Shown one piece after another: positions 12,690 to 27,851 of a stretch of DNA of 64,000 nt (the first letter of the stretch is position 1; every line of letters starts with the position of its first letter). Both the position numbers and the translations under genes were made by a program. This DNA is from Phyllostachys edulis. Its lineage: Eukaryota > Streptophyta > Magnoliopsida > Poales > Poaceae. The stretch covers positions 104,174,999-104,238,998 of the forward strand of contig CM070562.1 in NCBI GenBank assembly GCA_036346405.1, in the 5' to 3' direction. Below the pieces are notes generated by a model. That model had not been told where the DNA came from. It was given only the letters and a program-made list of their open reading frames with translations, and did not search any database.

Positions 12690-14452
12690 TCACTCCGCCT
12701 CAAATAGTGCATAAGTTTTTGAAGTATTCAGCTATTTGTGTTGCCCTCGTTTCGCCTTAACAGCGAATGCATAATTTAAAATCCTAACATGCGAGGCAAG
12801 CGAAACATTTTACATAGAGCGTTCAGAATGGCCCTCAAGGATGCTTTCAAATTTAACGCTTCTCCCCATTATTAACAAACAAAGGATTCCATTAGGACAA
12901 CAGGGTCTCTTGCAGAACTGATTCACGGGGAGAATAATCTACGTAAGAGTCTCCCGCTTACAAGTTAACTTGCAGAAAACCTAAAGTACCTCTTAATGGT
13001 CAAAGTTTAGTATAAACAAAGCTCTTAAGATCTAGAACACCCATGTGAGCACATGAACAACACCAATTCTTTTCTTCCAACAATGTATTAACTTTTTGTG
13101 ACTACACATGTGAGGGATGGGAATGAAGACCGGCCTCATTGTGACTCAACCACTACCTTTAATCCTACAGATCTGAAGGAAAAAAGAAACAAACAAACAT
13201 ATTTTTCTTGTAGTTATAACTTGTAACTGAAGGTGGAGGCCACCCATCTTTTTTCCCTGAGACTACATTTCTCATGTCTGTAGAAAATTGCCACTTATCA
13301 GCAACAGGGCCCAAACTCTAAATATCAAAATAAAATAAAAAATATTAAGGATGATCTGGCGAAAAAAAACTCCCAGTTTATATTGCAGCAAAATTATATT
13401 TTGATGGAAATTAAGAAACGCAAGCCCCTGCATAAGCATGAAGGAACTCCACTTCCATTTTTCATTTTACACTAATCCAGGATTATACTAAATAGCCGCT
13501 AGGCTTGATCTGTGACTACTTTGACTCGACTATGCTAAGGAGGTGAGTGGAACAGTGCAAACGTCAAGCTTTTATTACACCAACTTAAAAGTGTGGTTGT
13601 CACCCACATGGAAAGGCCTAAATAAAGGACAGCTGGAGGAGAAAGAATGCCATCCAAGTGGCTGGTCTAGTTGTTTGTCGGAATAACACTTAAATCTCCC
13701 AGTTGGTCTCCTGTCCTTAGGGCAGATCCCACTCTTTTCTGAACCTTTATTTGGTAACGGCTACACGCTGAACTTTTAAACATGGGGGGGTACAATTCCC
13801 AAGGCCATGTGGAGAAATATGTAATACAATCTTAAAACCAAAATTATTTTAAAACTGCATGTCTAACGTGAGCTAACAATAAGAGCACTGCAACTGCATT
13901 ATGGGCAGTTGTGGAAATTGTTCTAGACTAAGACAACACACTTTGTCAAATGAAGTGAAATAAAGCTATAAACAAAAGCTCACAGACGGCATGAGTTCTG
14001 TAGCAAGAATACGTAACCAACATCACTGCAAGATTGTAATGTATGAAAAGTGAAAACAGAAAGTGAACCTTTGATAGTAATATGTTACATGGATTAGACT
14101 TCCAGCCCTTCCTCTTGAAATAATCTGCAAGTAATCAACAACCATGTCAGATTTTTTTATTCTGATGGATTGCCCGAGTATTGAATAATGCTTTGTTCAC
14201 TGGTTTTCAGGTTTCACAATTTAGAAAAGGCGGTTAGCACCTTAAAGTTATAGTCGTTTTTCATTTTGAATAAACAAATTAGCCCTATGCATTCTACAAA
14301 GTGATGCAAGCTCATGAGGGAATTTCTTCGTGACTCGTTTACTCACCGACTGTATGCAGTATTTACACTGCAGAAAGCAGATGACAGTATTTACACAACA
14401 TAACACAGATGAACGGATGACACTATCTATGGAGATTCAAGTTCCAACACAT
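12690..14452. other. Intergenic DNA and RAD54 3' flank
   Basis: No gene is seen. The part next to 14452 should contain the RAD54 3' UTR, since that gene is on the minus strand and ends at 14453. Small AT-rich stretches are present, and no clear transposon ends were recognised. Confidence 0.4.
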
Positions 14453-17400
14453 TCAAGCAAAATCATCATCAGACATATCAGAAGCAACATGAAGCTTTTT
14501 AGTTTGAGGCTGATGATCTGAAGAGGGGTTGGTTTTATTCAAGCCTTGCAAGCAAATTGGTGATGTTCTTCTGGATTTAGTCGGACATTTCAAAGATGAA
14601 TTCTTCAAGTTAAATCCCATCATCTTCAAATTCTTGCCAAGTAAAGATTGCCTTCCAGGTTTGTTAGGAGAATTGGTTTTCCCCACTACTTTTTCTCCAC
14701 TAGCTGTCACTTCATTTGGTTGATGAGTTGTTAATCGCGTCATAGATTCAACTGGAACAAGTTTCCCATCAACCTGATTGGTGAAAACAAAAGAAACCTG
14801 CAAGATGCACAAGCCATTTGTTAACAGTTGTCGGTATTTCCTGAAACTAAGTTACTCAACCTAAAATTAGCAGTACACAAGCCATCCATATTTTCTGTAT
14901 TCCAAAGGTTTGTTCTCCTCAAAACCAGATTAAAAACTGATTTAAGTGTTCAGAGGATAGCTTGTCAAGCAAGTTTTTTTCTTTATCATCTAAATCTAAT
15001 GAAGAACCGTAAGAACAAACAAGTTGATCCAGTGGAAGAGGTACAAACTTGCAACTTCTGGAAAACAGTAAAGGAGGTGTGAGATGTGTGAGTTCTAACA
15101 CAAACAAGACCTATATAACTAGACTGACAAGAGACATATGTACTGAGGAGTGAGGACCTCACCTCGTCACCAGCAGAACACTGGAGTATAGTATCAGGTA
15201 CAGTTGATGAATCAGAATGATGGCCCCAACTCCCTAAATCTTCTTCAGAAGGTCGTCCAATCTGAAAAGGGCGTAAATGGAGCAGAACAGCAAAGTTCTT
15301 GAGCTTTGAAGCAACTACAATGTTATATTCCAAATAAAAAGGGTGTCACATAAACTACCTGTTGATTTGAACTATTCATTTTCTGCACACATCCAGAGAT
15401 CTCTCCAAACCCACCAATATCAATATAATCTTGCCCTCCTGATGTCGAAACCTTATTATGCCCAGTGGCTGCTGAATCAAAACCATTACTATCTACCAGC
15501 ATGCAGCCATCCTTGTTACAGCGGCCACATTTCAAATTTTCATGTATTTCAGACCTGCGTGACCAAATGCAAGTAAAGAACAGTACAATGCAGAATATCA
15601 ACTAACATACTGCATTTAGATGAAAATAATGAATTTGGATACTGGCCTTTACATCTTTTGAATAGTTATAAATTGTAATGACAGGATATTTAGACCTAGC
15701 TTCAGAGTGAGTCTGGTTTCTATAAATAGCAAGTTTGCAACTGTTGTTATTCTTTTGACAATTTTATTCACATCCCTTGGTGGTTTGACATCGTATTATA
15801 CACTCCACCTAAAAGGAATGAACAAAAAATCTTTTACCAAATAATTTATGAATTAATAAGGCCTCACTGTTTACATAATGCAAGAATGTGTGATGTTCTT
15901 GCCCCTCAGTCCCTCACAAATAATTGTGACTGCGAAAGCAACGTAATTACACCTAAGTATATGAATGGCAACTGATATCACATTCTTCACCCAAATGGAT
16001 TAATGATTGACTGCATGAAGTACAGCATGACTCGATGATAATGATTGACCAAAAAATATAGAAATGCTAATGTTTTCCCGCCCAGTTCCCTCCTAGTTTA
16101 TCCAAACCACATCAAGTCCAATTTGATCAATCATCAGCTGGTTCCTGTTGGTTTTTGGAACTCTTTTCTCAATATTTTGACAGAACAGAATTAGATGAGG
16201 AAAGAAAGGTAGGGCCACACTACACGGAGGAACAAAATTCACCTGACTTGTTCATGAAAAGTAAAAAGATCACGCAGATCTTCCGTCGAAAGGAAACTCC
16301 CCTGTAAAAAAAAAGATGTAAAATCAATATATTTGGCACTGTCCAGGATTTTAAAAAAGAGCAAAAGATCACTCCAAATACTTGAACCTGCATTTTGTTG
16401 TCCGCTTGTTCTTGCTGAATAACTTTTTGGAGGCCTTCTTTTGACATTTGACGCTGATATACCTATAGATGAATGTAGCATATCAGATTGTCAGAGCAAG
16501 AAAGTAACCAGCAACTAAGCATTCTTCACTGGATAATGAAGAAGAAAGTGAAAAGATGTCTGAAAATAAAATATTCAGAGTTGACAACCTTCTCCTCAAT
16601 GGTTCCTGTGCTTAAGAACCTGTAAATGTACACTCTCTTTTTTTGTCCATCTCTCCATACTCTAGCAGCAGCCTTTGCAAATGTCAAGTCAGGTCAGACT
16701 AGGTGTGTAGAGTTAAAAGAACGTTCAGAAGGTGATGAACCAGGGATGCATAGATATTAACCTGCTTATCGTTGGCAGGGTTCCAATCAGGGTCAAAGAG
16801 AACCAATCGATTTCCACCCACCAAATTAAGCCCACAACCACCTGCCTTACTACTAAGTAGAAAGACAAACTCATCCTGCCAAATACAGTAATTTCAGATA
16901 TAATGGTAGGTTGTGACAGTTCTTCAGGACACAAGGCAGATTTTACGTACTCTAGATAGATCATTGAATTGGTTCACCAGCTTTTGCCTTTTATTAATGG
17001 ACGTTGATCCATCAAGTCTAATATATGGGTATCTTCTTTCCCGACATAATTGTGCAAATAGATCTAATGTCTGCACTTTTGGACAATGATAATGATTAAT
17101 TATTCCAATTGTGGAGGTATCCAAAGAGCAAATTGATTATAACAAGTATTAGTCTTCATGAACAGAAACAAGGTCACACATGCAGTTTAAAAGCACTGTA
17201 TTCTCTGATTTGACGGCAGGCATGTGGAGAATATGTGGGACACAGCATAGGTAGGCAGCTCTTCTTAAGAAGCGCAGGAATAAGATCGTGTGCATAAACA
17301 AGTACTTTGAATTTTGAAATATATCATTTTGACAGTTGCAAAAGGAAACCAAACATGTATTCCAAAATAGAGTTTTAAGGTACTCTCCCCTTCTCTGTAA

Positions 17401-20400
17401 TCTCTATCATTTATCCTTAATGCACAGTATGTCCTCGACTTAAGCAGGCATGGCCAACCACTATCTTCTTGTACCAACAAATAGAATTGTAGTGATATGA
17501 GACTAGGCCAGAGACTAGCCAGTCATGGCCTCATGGGGCTGCTGGTCGTAAGATGCATTATGCATATCATTCGAAGTTCTTATAATTAGTCTGTCCATGT
17601 AGTAAGGATTTGGTCATATCATAAACATGATAATAAAGGCATGAAGAGTTTAGGATTAATAATGGCTTACTACCATCCCTTTGTTTTTCAGAAGTATTTG
17701 ATAGTTAAACTTGAAAAAGGTTGGATTGCCCTTTTGGTTTCAGTAGCCAGTAAAAAGAATGCTATAGTAGGTCCAAGGCTGCAAGCGTATAGAACTTTCA
17801 AGTCAACAAAGATATCGGCTCATATTTAGTGTTTTTATAACAAGAATGTACTCTCCAGTTAGTTTTATTGTTGCAAGGCTCACGGAGGGTTTTGAAGATA
17901 CAAATTTTGTGGTCGCCAACAATAACTTACCACGATATCATATTAAAATAATATACTATAAACACCAGACCTGAGTATAATTTGATACAAGGACAATACG
18001 ATCATCAGTTTTCTGTCGGAGGTGTCCCAGTAACCTAGCCAACACATGCATTTTGCCAGACAGTTCTACCCACATTCCTCCTCCACCAGTCCATGATCCA
18101 GATCTTGCATAAAATAAACAATAATTGTAAGTTTGATTAGCTAATTGAGAAGCTAGTGAGGGAAGTGTGAAATACCTTCCTGAAAACAGTTCCGGAGGGA
18201 AAAAGCGTACACAGTCATCAAAACCAGAGTTTCCTGAATTGTTACTTTTTATGGTGTCATAGATCAGCTGCGATACGAAGATAACCAACCAATGAATATA
18301 TCATGGACTGTGCTTATTGTAACCTAAAAAGTGAAATTATAAGATGCAGAATGGCTAGGAACAACAGTAATGCAAGCAACCGTGGCCCAGAATTTCCTCA
18401 TAACCTATCGAATCATAATAGTAACCTCCTTGCTACAAGGTAATCAAGAAAGAAAAGGCAGTGCATGAGACTTGGTTACCAAACCCATTCTGCATTCTAC
18501 AAGGATTATGGAGTCAACTTCTAACACTGTCAATCTGTGCAGGGTACATTATCATGACCAAAATTTAAAATACTGTCAAGAGGACTTGCCTTGAAAAACT
18601 GATAATTCCAGTATGCAATGCAGGTTAGCACATGTTAGCAATTAGAGGAGAAATTTACAATGTTCTGCTTAAGCCTACAGTGTTTGAAAGAGAGATAATA
18701 GTAAAAACTAACTGATTGTCAATAAACTATGGACGTATTGCCGAAGCTACTTTCACTGAAAGAGTAAGAGAAATGTATCTCAGGCAAAACATTAAAATCA
18801 TTTACCTTTGGATGGTTGCATAATTTCTTAAGAGCAGTAATATATGCCAAAATTTTGGATTGCTTTGCTTCTTCAGATATCAAGCGTTTAACCTGAAAGG
18901 GTCAATGATAGATTATTTTAAATGTAACTGACTGTCTTACATGTGCCTACTAAATATTGTTCGAAACTCAGAAAAGAGGATAAATGTAAAAGTTCCTCAC
19001 ATTTTTGGAATGTATGAAGTGGTTGTACAATGTCGTCTGCAAAGGAGTCAGCTTGCAGCACACTACTTCAACAATCTGTACATAAGCAAAGTTAAGTAAT
19101 GCATATAAGGCATTAATAAAAAGAAGGGAAAATCTTTAAAAAGAAGGAAGGGAAAATCCTTATTACAAATAAAGAAGATGGATACCAGGTATACAATTTT
19201 GTTTTGAATCAAAGGTGTGATGAACATATTAGGCCAAACGTACACAAGACAGAGAATCCAAAAGGTTTAAACAAATAGATAAGCATACCTTTGGTGGCAA
19301 GTGATTGGACAACAGGGCATTCGTTCGTCTCAATATAAACTGAATATCAGTGAGTGGCCATCAGAATGTAATTAATACCCAGCTAGCCCAAAAACAATAG
19401 AAGGAAATGCATCGAAAAAATATAAAGGAGCAATACAGCATAATGTTCAGATCATAAAGTTGTAAAAAAAAATTGTAGTGCGGAGTGTGGACAAACTTCT
19501 TCAGCAGGAAAAGACTTGCCTGATTTACTTTCGCACTAAGCTCTGCAGATCTCTCAGATCCCAACTTCTTTTCTTCTGCACTTGATGTAGGTTCTCTTCC
19601 ACAAATTATTGGTGCCTTCAGTCAGGGGCGGATAATATCAGAGATAAGTAGAGACTAGAGAGTAAAGGTAAGACAAGTAACACAAAAAAATCAGTGAATA
19701 ACAAATATATTCATGTCTCAAAACACTTTTTGTGTGTTAATAAACAGTAGTAACTCGTAACTTAGCAGTATAACTTGATTCGTATAAACTTACATACTTC
19801 ATAATATCGGCGGAAATATGCAGCATCCCCCAGAACTCCTGGATTTGTAAAATTTACCATTGAAAAGAACTCTTCCAAATCATTCTGCAGCACAAAAATT
19901 GAATAGATCAAAGTTCAAAATAATTGTTCCGTTTACAAAAAGAAAAATAAACAGGAAAGCAAAAAAAATACCTGCATTGGGGTACCTGACAACAGGATGC
20001 GCCGTGTACAAGGAAGGGCAGCCAAGGCCTACCACATTAAGTGTTTTGATGAGTGCAGGCAGAACAAAAATCGGAGAAGAATCCAAGTGCAAACAACTCA
20101 TGTGTGTATAAAAATGTAACTAAGTTGGCAAACTGATATACCTTATTCGTTAGTGTCTGATCATTTTTCAGCCTGTGAGCCTCGTCACATATGAGAAGGT
20201 CACAGCTTCCCGGTCTTTCAAATTTTGAAGAATGCATGCGGAAGGTCTCATAAGATATGATAAGTACCTGAAGACAATTCACAATGAACATATATTTTTT
20301 TCACCAGATATTGTCATCAACTTGCTATTCTGATTGCAATTAGTAAGCGTATAAAATATTAAAACAGAAGAAAATGAGTGTGGGCAAGAGAAAACCTGAA

Positions 20401-23157
20401 GACGGCTCAAGGGTTTTAAGAAACTTTCTATTCCAGAAAGAACATCAGCTCGTGTGCTTTCACAGAGGGCAAGTAGCTGCACTTTGCCTTTTAACCACTT
20501 AATTGTCTCGGATTCCCAGTTGCTAACCAGGCTTGTGGGGGTTACAATGACAGCCCTTTTAACCATTGGCTTACCATCAAAGCCTTGATAAAGAAGGGTA
20601 TATAGTAAAGTTATTGACTGTAAAGTCTTCCCCAATCTGGACAAGTATAAGGTAACGTCAAACGCAGCTTTATGTAACAGTGACTAAATAAAGGGTTGAA
20701 AGGCAGAAGCATTATATATTTACATCAAAGTACAAAAATGGATGAGAGGGAGGGAGGGATTTGGTCCAGCTTACCCCATGTCATCAGCTAAAATGCATCC
20801 AGCGATACCATCATCACTTAGCAACCCAGAGACACAATCAAACATAAACTGAACTCCTTCCCTGCGTTACAACATAAGCATGTAAAGTGATGCATGCTAA
20901 ACTAGAACTAAAATTTTCATCTCACTGCTTTCATAACACAGAACAAATCAGCAATTTTTTAAATAAAAAAAAGTCGTTGTTTGCACTGCATAAGTTGGAT
21001 CTAACATCAGGGACATACAATGGTTTTAGCCTGAAAATACAGCTATAGTGGCAATATGTAATGTCTATATCTCTACAACTTACAAAGAGCACACCTTACA
21101 TACAGAGGTAAAATTTCATCAGAAGCTAGAGTTGACTCTTGAGTCTTGACTGTAAGGGGGAACCAGAAAATAGAGGACTCATTGCAGAATATCAACATGG
21201 TCAAAACAGGCTACGACCGAGTGTGTAAAAATGAACAGAGAGAAAATAATAACAGAAGAGTATATTACCTTTGATGGGGTCGAAGGTAACGTACAAGCAA
21301 GTGATCAACTTCGATTGCAGCAAAATTGTTATTTTCCTTGTCACAATCCTCATGTTGCCACAAAATCAATGGCTCTATGCCAGGTGGAAGAGGTTCCTCC
21401 TTTTCTAAGGAATCGTCACTAGCAACAGCAGGCGATTGCGGAAGATTATTTATAACTGCAAATGTCTGCATTGAACCCCATGGGACAAATCTTTTACGAG
21501 CTGAAAGGCGCCGAGCAAGATGCTCATTATTTTCACTGTATCCGTTTTGGCACGGAGGTTTGAATGGTTTTCGAGCTATCGCTGCCGCGTCAGAAACTGA
21601 AAGGATACGCGGAATAAGTGGCTGCCTTCTTACAACAAGGTTTCCCCTGACAGAAACCAGAACGAAAAGATAAATATATACAAACAAGAGCATGCATTTG
21701 TTAAGCTATAGTCGATCAAGCCAAAACAAATTTTCGTGTGTGGAAGGCAAGCTAAAAGAACATGACATATTTAGAGCTAACAATATAAGGGATCATAAAA
21801 GGCTTGAAGTGAACATTAGCAATACATCACATGGAACAAGATTGTCCCAGCTAACCATATCTCGATCGGATATAATGAGATTTCTGGATTCCAATAAATC
21901 ACATAAAAGCTAGTCCTATTGTCACTATCATACTTGTATCCTTATGACCCTCCCAGTGAGATAACTAAAAGATTTATCCAATATACAGAGAAATATGTTG
22001 CACATACAAGACCATACTCGGTAAGATCAGCTACCAATTATTTACTTGGTCAGTTGATATGCATACTGAGATACTTAGTCCAGATTTACAAGACAAACTA
22101 CAGCTTCCTTAAATCTCTCGGTCCAGATTTGCAGACTTCATTGGATCTTCTCCACAGCCTCTCTTTCAGCAGAGCCATGCATAGTCACCAATCACCGCAC
22201 TTAAGCAGAATGGTACTACTCAGCTTGAAGTTGTTATGAAAAACTTGAATTTCCGGTATAATTAGTTAGCCAGAGGGCTTAAATCAAGTAATCAACATTC
22301 AGGCCTTGGATATTGTAGAACAAATTCCTTCAGGAAATAAACCCATCAGGATACTTGGGGAACAACCAATCCAATGGGATAAAAAAAAGTGATGTCCTCG
22401 TGACACTTTTTTTTAAGAAACCTCCTCGTGACACATTTCAAGTTATAAATCCCTTTGGCTAACCTCCATATGGGGATGGGGATTTAAATCCTAGCCTGTT
22501 TTGTCCATCAGGCCAGTGTGTGGTTTATGGATTGTGATTTGGAACTCTTGGGATAAATTTATAAAGAAATGGGATCAAACGCACCCAAGCTGAGGTACAT
22601 GATTCAATCGTATCCAACAGGGTGTGGATTAGTGTATCATTGGGGAAGACATCTAATGCTGAATTGGCATCAGAAACTCACAAGGCTATCCTATAACAAT
22701 TCACGAGCATCCATCAAACAGTCTCGCCACACCATCTAAATTTAGATGCACGGCGATGCAAACCCTAGGAATCCACTACGATGCGTGAATACACTACCAG
22801 CTCACGCACGCATACGTCGAAGACCAAATCTACTAATCTAGTGGCACAAACTGGTTGAGTCAGAGCGTACCTGACGAGGGCATCCACGTTCTGCGATTTC
22901 CTCTCCCGATCGGGCGCCGCCGCGTCGCGCCGGCCGCCCCGAACTCGCCTGCCGCCGTCGCCATTATTGCTGTCGCCTCCTTCCTCGGCTTCGTCTATGC
23001 CGCCTGCGTCACTGCTCTCCCCCACGTAGTCGTCGTCGTCCGCCTCCGGCCCGCGCTCCGCCTCGGACTCCGACTCGTCGGGGTCGGAGGAGACGGCAAC
23101 GATCTCCTCCTCGTCGGCATCGCTGCCGAGGCGGTTGCATTTGCCCCTCGAAGGCAT
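14453..23157 (-). CDS. RAD54: DNA repair and recombination protein RAD54 (SWI2/SNF2 ATPase)
   Basis: Twenty-one exons join in frame to 962 residues, close to the usual length of plant RAD54. Exons on the minus strand: 23157-22871, 21646-21269, 20861-20775, 20636-20396, 20267-20142, 20028-19972, 19884-19798, 19615-19520, 19339-19289, 19075-19001, 18892-18806, 18267-18176, 18103-17971, 17070-16951, 16875-16762, 16672-16589, 16462-16388, 16301-16243, 15554-15359, 15261-15163, 14797-14453. Seen in order: an acidic N-terminus ([18 protein letters not shown]), Walker A DDMGLGKT near residue 250, [10 protein letters not shown] near 360, [10 protein letters not shown] near 388, [14 protein letters not shown] near 647, [10 protein letters not shown] near 680 and a [10 protein letters not shown] cluster near 757. 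RAD54 is a dsDNA translocase that works with RAD51 in homologous recombination; that role is family knowledge. The intron after exon 8 starts GC (AG|GCAAGT). A second ATG at 23160 would add one Met. Confidence 0.95.
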
Positions 23158-23531
23158 CACCTCACCTCCCGAGTGGAATAGTGGAAATGGGTATCGAATC
23201 GAGTGGGTTTTCCGCTTGCTGTTCGGCTTGGGGAATTTAGGAGAGGAGAGGCGGGTTTAGATTGGACGAATTGGAGGGGGCTGCAAAAATTTTGGCGGTA
23301 GGAGGGAGAAGCGTATAGGGGAAGATGCGGGGGCGAGAGACAGAGACAGAGAGGTGATTGGGCTTGATTAGTAGACCCATATATAGGCAGGTCAGCCCAT
23401 ATTTTAGGCCCGAAATTCTTAGCCTTTCTGTTGAGTAATTGTGGCCACAGCTAATCCTATTTTGAATTCTTCGTTTTCCTTTTTGACGTGTATTTTGTCT
23501 TGTCAAAATGTTTTGAACATCTGTTGTCTAA

Positions 23532-23903
23532 GAGTTTTTTTTATTTTTAATCCATTTTAAAAAAAAAAATTAAAAGATAACATCTCTATAACTTTATTTT
23601 CAATTCTAACCCTTTGGTCACGCCATGACCCGTGGCGTGACAATCACCAACCGCAGCGTGATCAAACCTATCACGATAGCCCTCCGAGCTAACACGCGTT
23701 TGTTTTTTAGCTAAGTCCTGTCACGCCAAGAAGAGTGGCATGACAGCACTCGTTTGCTACATCGAGATCCGTAACGTGACAATGTACTTTTGCCACGCCA
23801 CGCGTTGTGGCGTGGCCAAAGGGGACTGAATTGAAAATAAAGTTATGGAGACGTTATCTTTAAAATACTTTTAAAAAATTGATTAAAAAATAAAGAAAAG
23901 TTC
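23532..23903. mobile_element. Foldback element with 9-bp target duplication (Mutator-type MITE), F1
   Basis: The two halves are near mirror images for about 90 bp from each end: left gagttttttttatttttaat, right in reverse complement gaacttttctttatttttta. Flanks carry an exact 9-bp duplication gttgtctaa (23523-23531 and 23904-23912), the signature of Mutator-like insertion. The centre carries several short palindromes built on cacgcca...tggcgtg. It lies about 370 bp upstream of the RAD54 start. Two relatives lie at 27.9 and 28.3 kb. Confidence 0.8.
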
Positions 23904-24227
23904 GTTGTCTAACGTGTGCTAGTGATGAGCAGTATTGTGCAGTGATCGGAAGCCGTTCGTGTTTATGAAGGAAGTCCAGCAGAAAACTGAAAAGCAATGA
24001 TAGAAATATTTTTCTCCAAATATCATTCACACATAGACCGAGGTTTTTTGGGATTTGCAGGAAACCCATGATTGAGGACATACGCAATCTGTATCTATGT
24101 ACAGAAAAAACATGATGATGTTTTATTCAGAGACGCTGCAGAAAGATTGAAAGAACTCGTCCAGAACATTACTACACACAAGGCAAGATCCACTCTAATT
24201 TACGATGTAATAATCACTCGTCACACC

Positions 24228-24500
24228 CTAGTAGGAGTAGCCCTCCAGCTCGCTCATCTTGAGGTGGAGGTGCCTCTGCGCGAAGGCGTACAGTCTGCCC
24301 ATCTCGTCCCCATCCACCACGCTGTTGCGGTTCAGGTCTACCTCGCGCAGCGCCTCCTGCGCCTTCCACCACGCGAACCACAGGTTGAGGCTGCGCAGCG
24401 TGCGCTCCAGCTCCTTGTTACGATCCTTCGTCAGGAACACAGTTTCACTCCAATCTCACCACTCCCAGTAACCACCGTATATTCCAGAGGTAAGTACAGA
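24228..24500 (-). pseudogene. Last-exon relic of an EF-hand-like gene
   Basis: A frame ending at 24228 encodes SETVFLTKDRNKELERTLR, then LWFAWWKAQEALREVDLNR, then VVDGDEMGRLYAFAQRHLHL. The segment DLNRNSVVDGDEM has the D-x-N-x-N-x-V-x-D-x-x-E spacing of an EF-hand calcium loop. Upstream in the same frame the sequence reads GIYGGYWEW, then a TGA stop, then DWSETV. Removing nine bases (tgagattgg) would reconnect YWEW to SETV, so the stop looks like a small insertion. I found no upstream exons or acceptor site. It is most likely a decayed 3' remnant; an expressed short gene with unseen exons is less likely. The full family name is not recognised. Confidence 0.55.
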
Positions 24501-24639
24501 AGAACGTTTAGACTGGGAAGAACTGAGGAGGGGCAAGTTCAGATAAGCTTTTCAGTGTTTACAATCATCATGTCCCCCAAAACGAAAAACTATGGACTCC
24601 ATAAGTATTGCCTTCTCTAGGAGCTGACTGGTAGGGTCC

Positions 24640-25780
24640 CCAATTCCGAAGCGAAGGTAGCGCAGCTCTTACGAAATCCATTCAGTAATTACTAAAAATT
24701 TCAATTACTAGTATATCTAGCCATCGCGGCCATGTGACCCACTATGGCTTGTCTCTAAAGTGCTTGCCTGCTTGGTTTGACTCTTGTCCCATCGTCATCT
24801 GAATGTTTGTGTACCGGAAATGGTGCTTTGCTTGGAAGCAAATTCAGCAATCGAGTTTCAACTCATGATGGTGGCAGCTCTTCTCGCGCAATGTCAGTGT
24901 TTCGCTTTTAGCTCCCCTTTCGCGTGAAACGTTCGTTCGTGAATTAGCCAATTGCCTAAATACAATTGGGCTGGTAATCTGGCTAGGACACCAAACCTTA
25001 AAAGGGTGGAGGAATTTGGTGCAGGGGATTCTGAATACAGAACCGTTAAAAGGAGAAATTTCTTGCGAAACTGTTTGAAAGGCTTGATGTCACAATGCAA
25101 AATTGCTTTTACCCCTTGTATTTCGTTTGAAATCTTAAAGTGATACGACTGCCGGGACTCGTAGTGCGTTTCCAGCTAGCTGCTAGCACAGAGTACGGAC
25201 TCGTTTCGATACGCTTCTCCGCTTGTGTTTGGTTGGTTTCTCGTAGCCGGTAGCCCAGTACAGGGTTTTTGTAGACACGTGATTGCCCAAACTGCACTGT
25301 ACACTTGAGAGTCCAGAAGAGAAGGGATTAGATCCAGTTTGTAATCCAGCTTACTACTGTATTGTGTGGGCATGATAGCCCACAGGCATCGGAGATTGGA
25401 AGGCTGAAATGTGTTCGAGCAGCCCAAAACCTAGAAGGCCTAAAAGTAAGCCCACGTAGGAGTGTGCAACTGACAAAAAGTGAAACACATAGGAGTCCGG
25501 TACGTTGCACGAACAAACAGTTGCCGTCTCAAAAAAAACATTAACAGTTGCACAGTTGATGGCTATGCAATACAGATACATACATCCAGGTTCGAGACAC
25601 ATCTACTACATTACGCCACATATGTCACAGTCACACACACAAGTACACAATACACACCACGGCATGCACGCTCATGCCACCTAGCACAAATTACGTACTC
25701 GTCTACCGTACACAACACCGTACATTTCAACACATGTCACACATCTACTATCTTGGGTTCTGGCACGTGCAAGTTCTTCT
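24640..25780. other. Intergenic DNA, no gene seen
   Basis: Short overlapping open frames on both strands between 24950 and 25600 have no recognisable domain. The part just below 25784 would be the 3' flank of the ACC-oxidase relic. Confidence 0.4.
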
Positions 25781-25783
25781 TAA

Positions 25784-27069
<1,286 letters not shown>

Positions 27070-27356
27070 AGACTGCTCCCAATGGGCAGCATCTTAGTGC
27101 AGTTTCTTAGTGTATGAGGAGTGTTAGGATACTATCTTCCTAATGCATTGTTTCTTATGGTGCAGTATCTTATGCTGCTTTATTGAATTACATGCATGAT
27201 CTTTACTAGTATTTGAGCGTTGGATTTCGAGTCCAAACTGGTATCCAAATTAGATACTAGAGTACCATCTCTCCTCATTAACTATAATGCTACATCATCA
27301 ATTTGTCTACATGATATGCTTAAGATACTAGTTAAGATGGAGCATTGGGAGCAAAG
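27070..27356. mobile_element. Tourist-like MITE (TTA target duplication)
   Basis: The left end agactgctcccaatggg matches the right end in reverse complement (ctttgctcccaatgc), and TTA flanks both sides (27067-27069 and 27357-27359). Size, short terminal inverted repeat and TTA duplication fit PIF/Harbinger-type Tourist MITEs. The interior is AT-rich and non-coding. Confidence 0.65.
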
Positions 27357-27390
27357 TTAGCCTATGGAGCATTGGGAGCAAAGTTAGCCT
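27337..27390. repeat. 27-bp tandem duplication at the MITE end
   Basis: The end sequence atggagcattgggagc plus aaagttagcct is present twice in a row (27337-27363 and 27364-27390). The copy boundary includes the MITE terminus and flanking bases, so the duplication followed insertion. Confidence 0.85.
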
Positions 27391-27851
27391 ATTGATTAAA
27401 CTAACCAATGTGAGCGAAACAAATAGACTATTGATTATTGAACCTCCAAGGTTTCTCACGTGAGCAGCTGTCTTCAAGGCAGCGCAAACCAATAATGAAG
27501 AATTTTACTATATGCACCCTAAATGTGAATCAATTTCCTGTCCCCTGATTTGATTGGACATCAATATTTTTTGAAATCGAACCTGCTTTCCTGTTTAATG
27601 ACAAAGTTAGCCCCAGATAGCACTTTTGGTTGCATTGTTCGTTCGCAATATGGATAGGGAAGCAAGATGATGAGATTTGACCACTACTTCTATACCCTCC
27701 ATAAAAAATCACAGATTCCGAGGCTATATGTGTGCAGTTAGCAAGGAGCGTAAAATAATATACAATAATTTGTTTCTTAGCTTGTTACAAAGAGAAGAGA
27801 ATACCCAATCTAATAAAAAAAACAGATCTTCTAATGAATTGTTTCTCGAGA

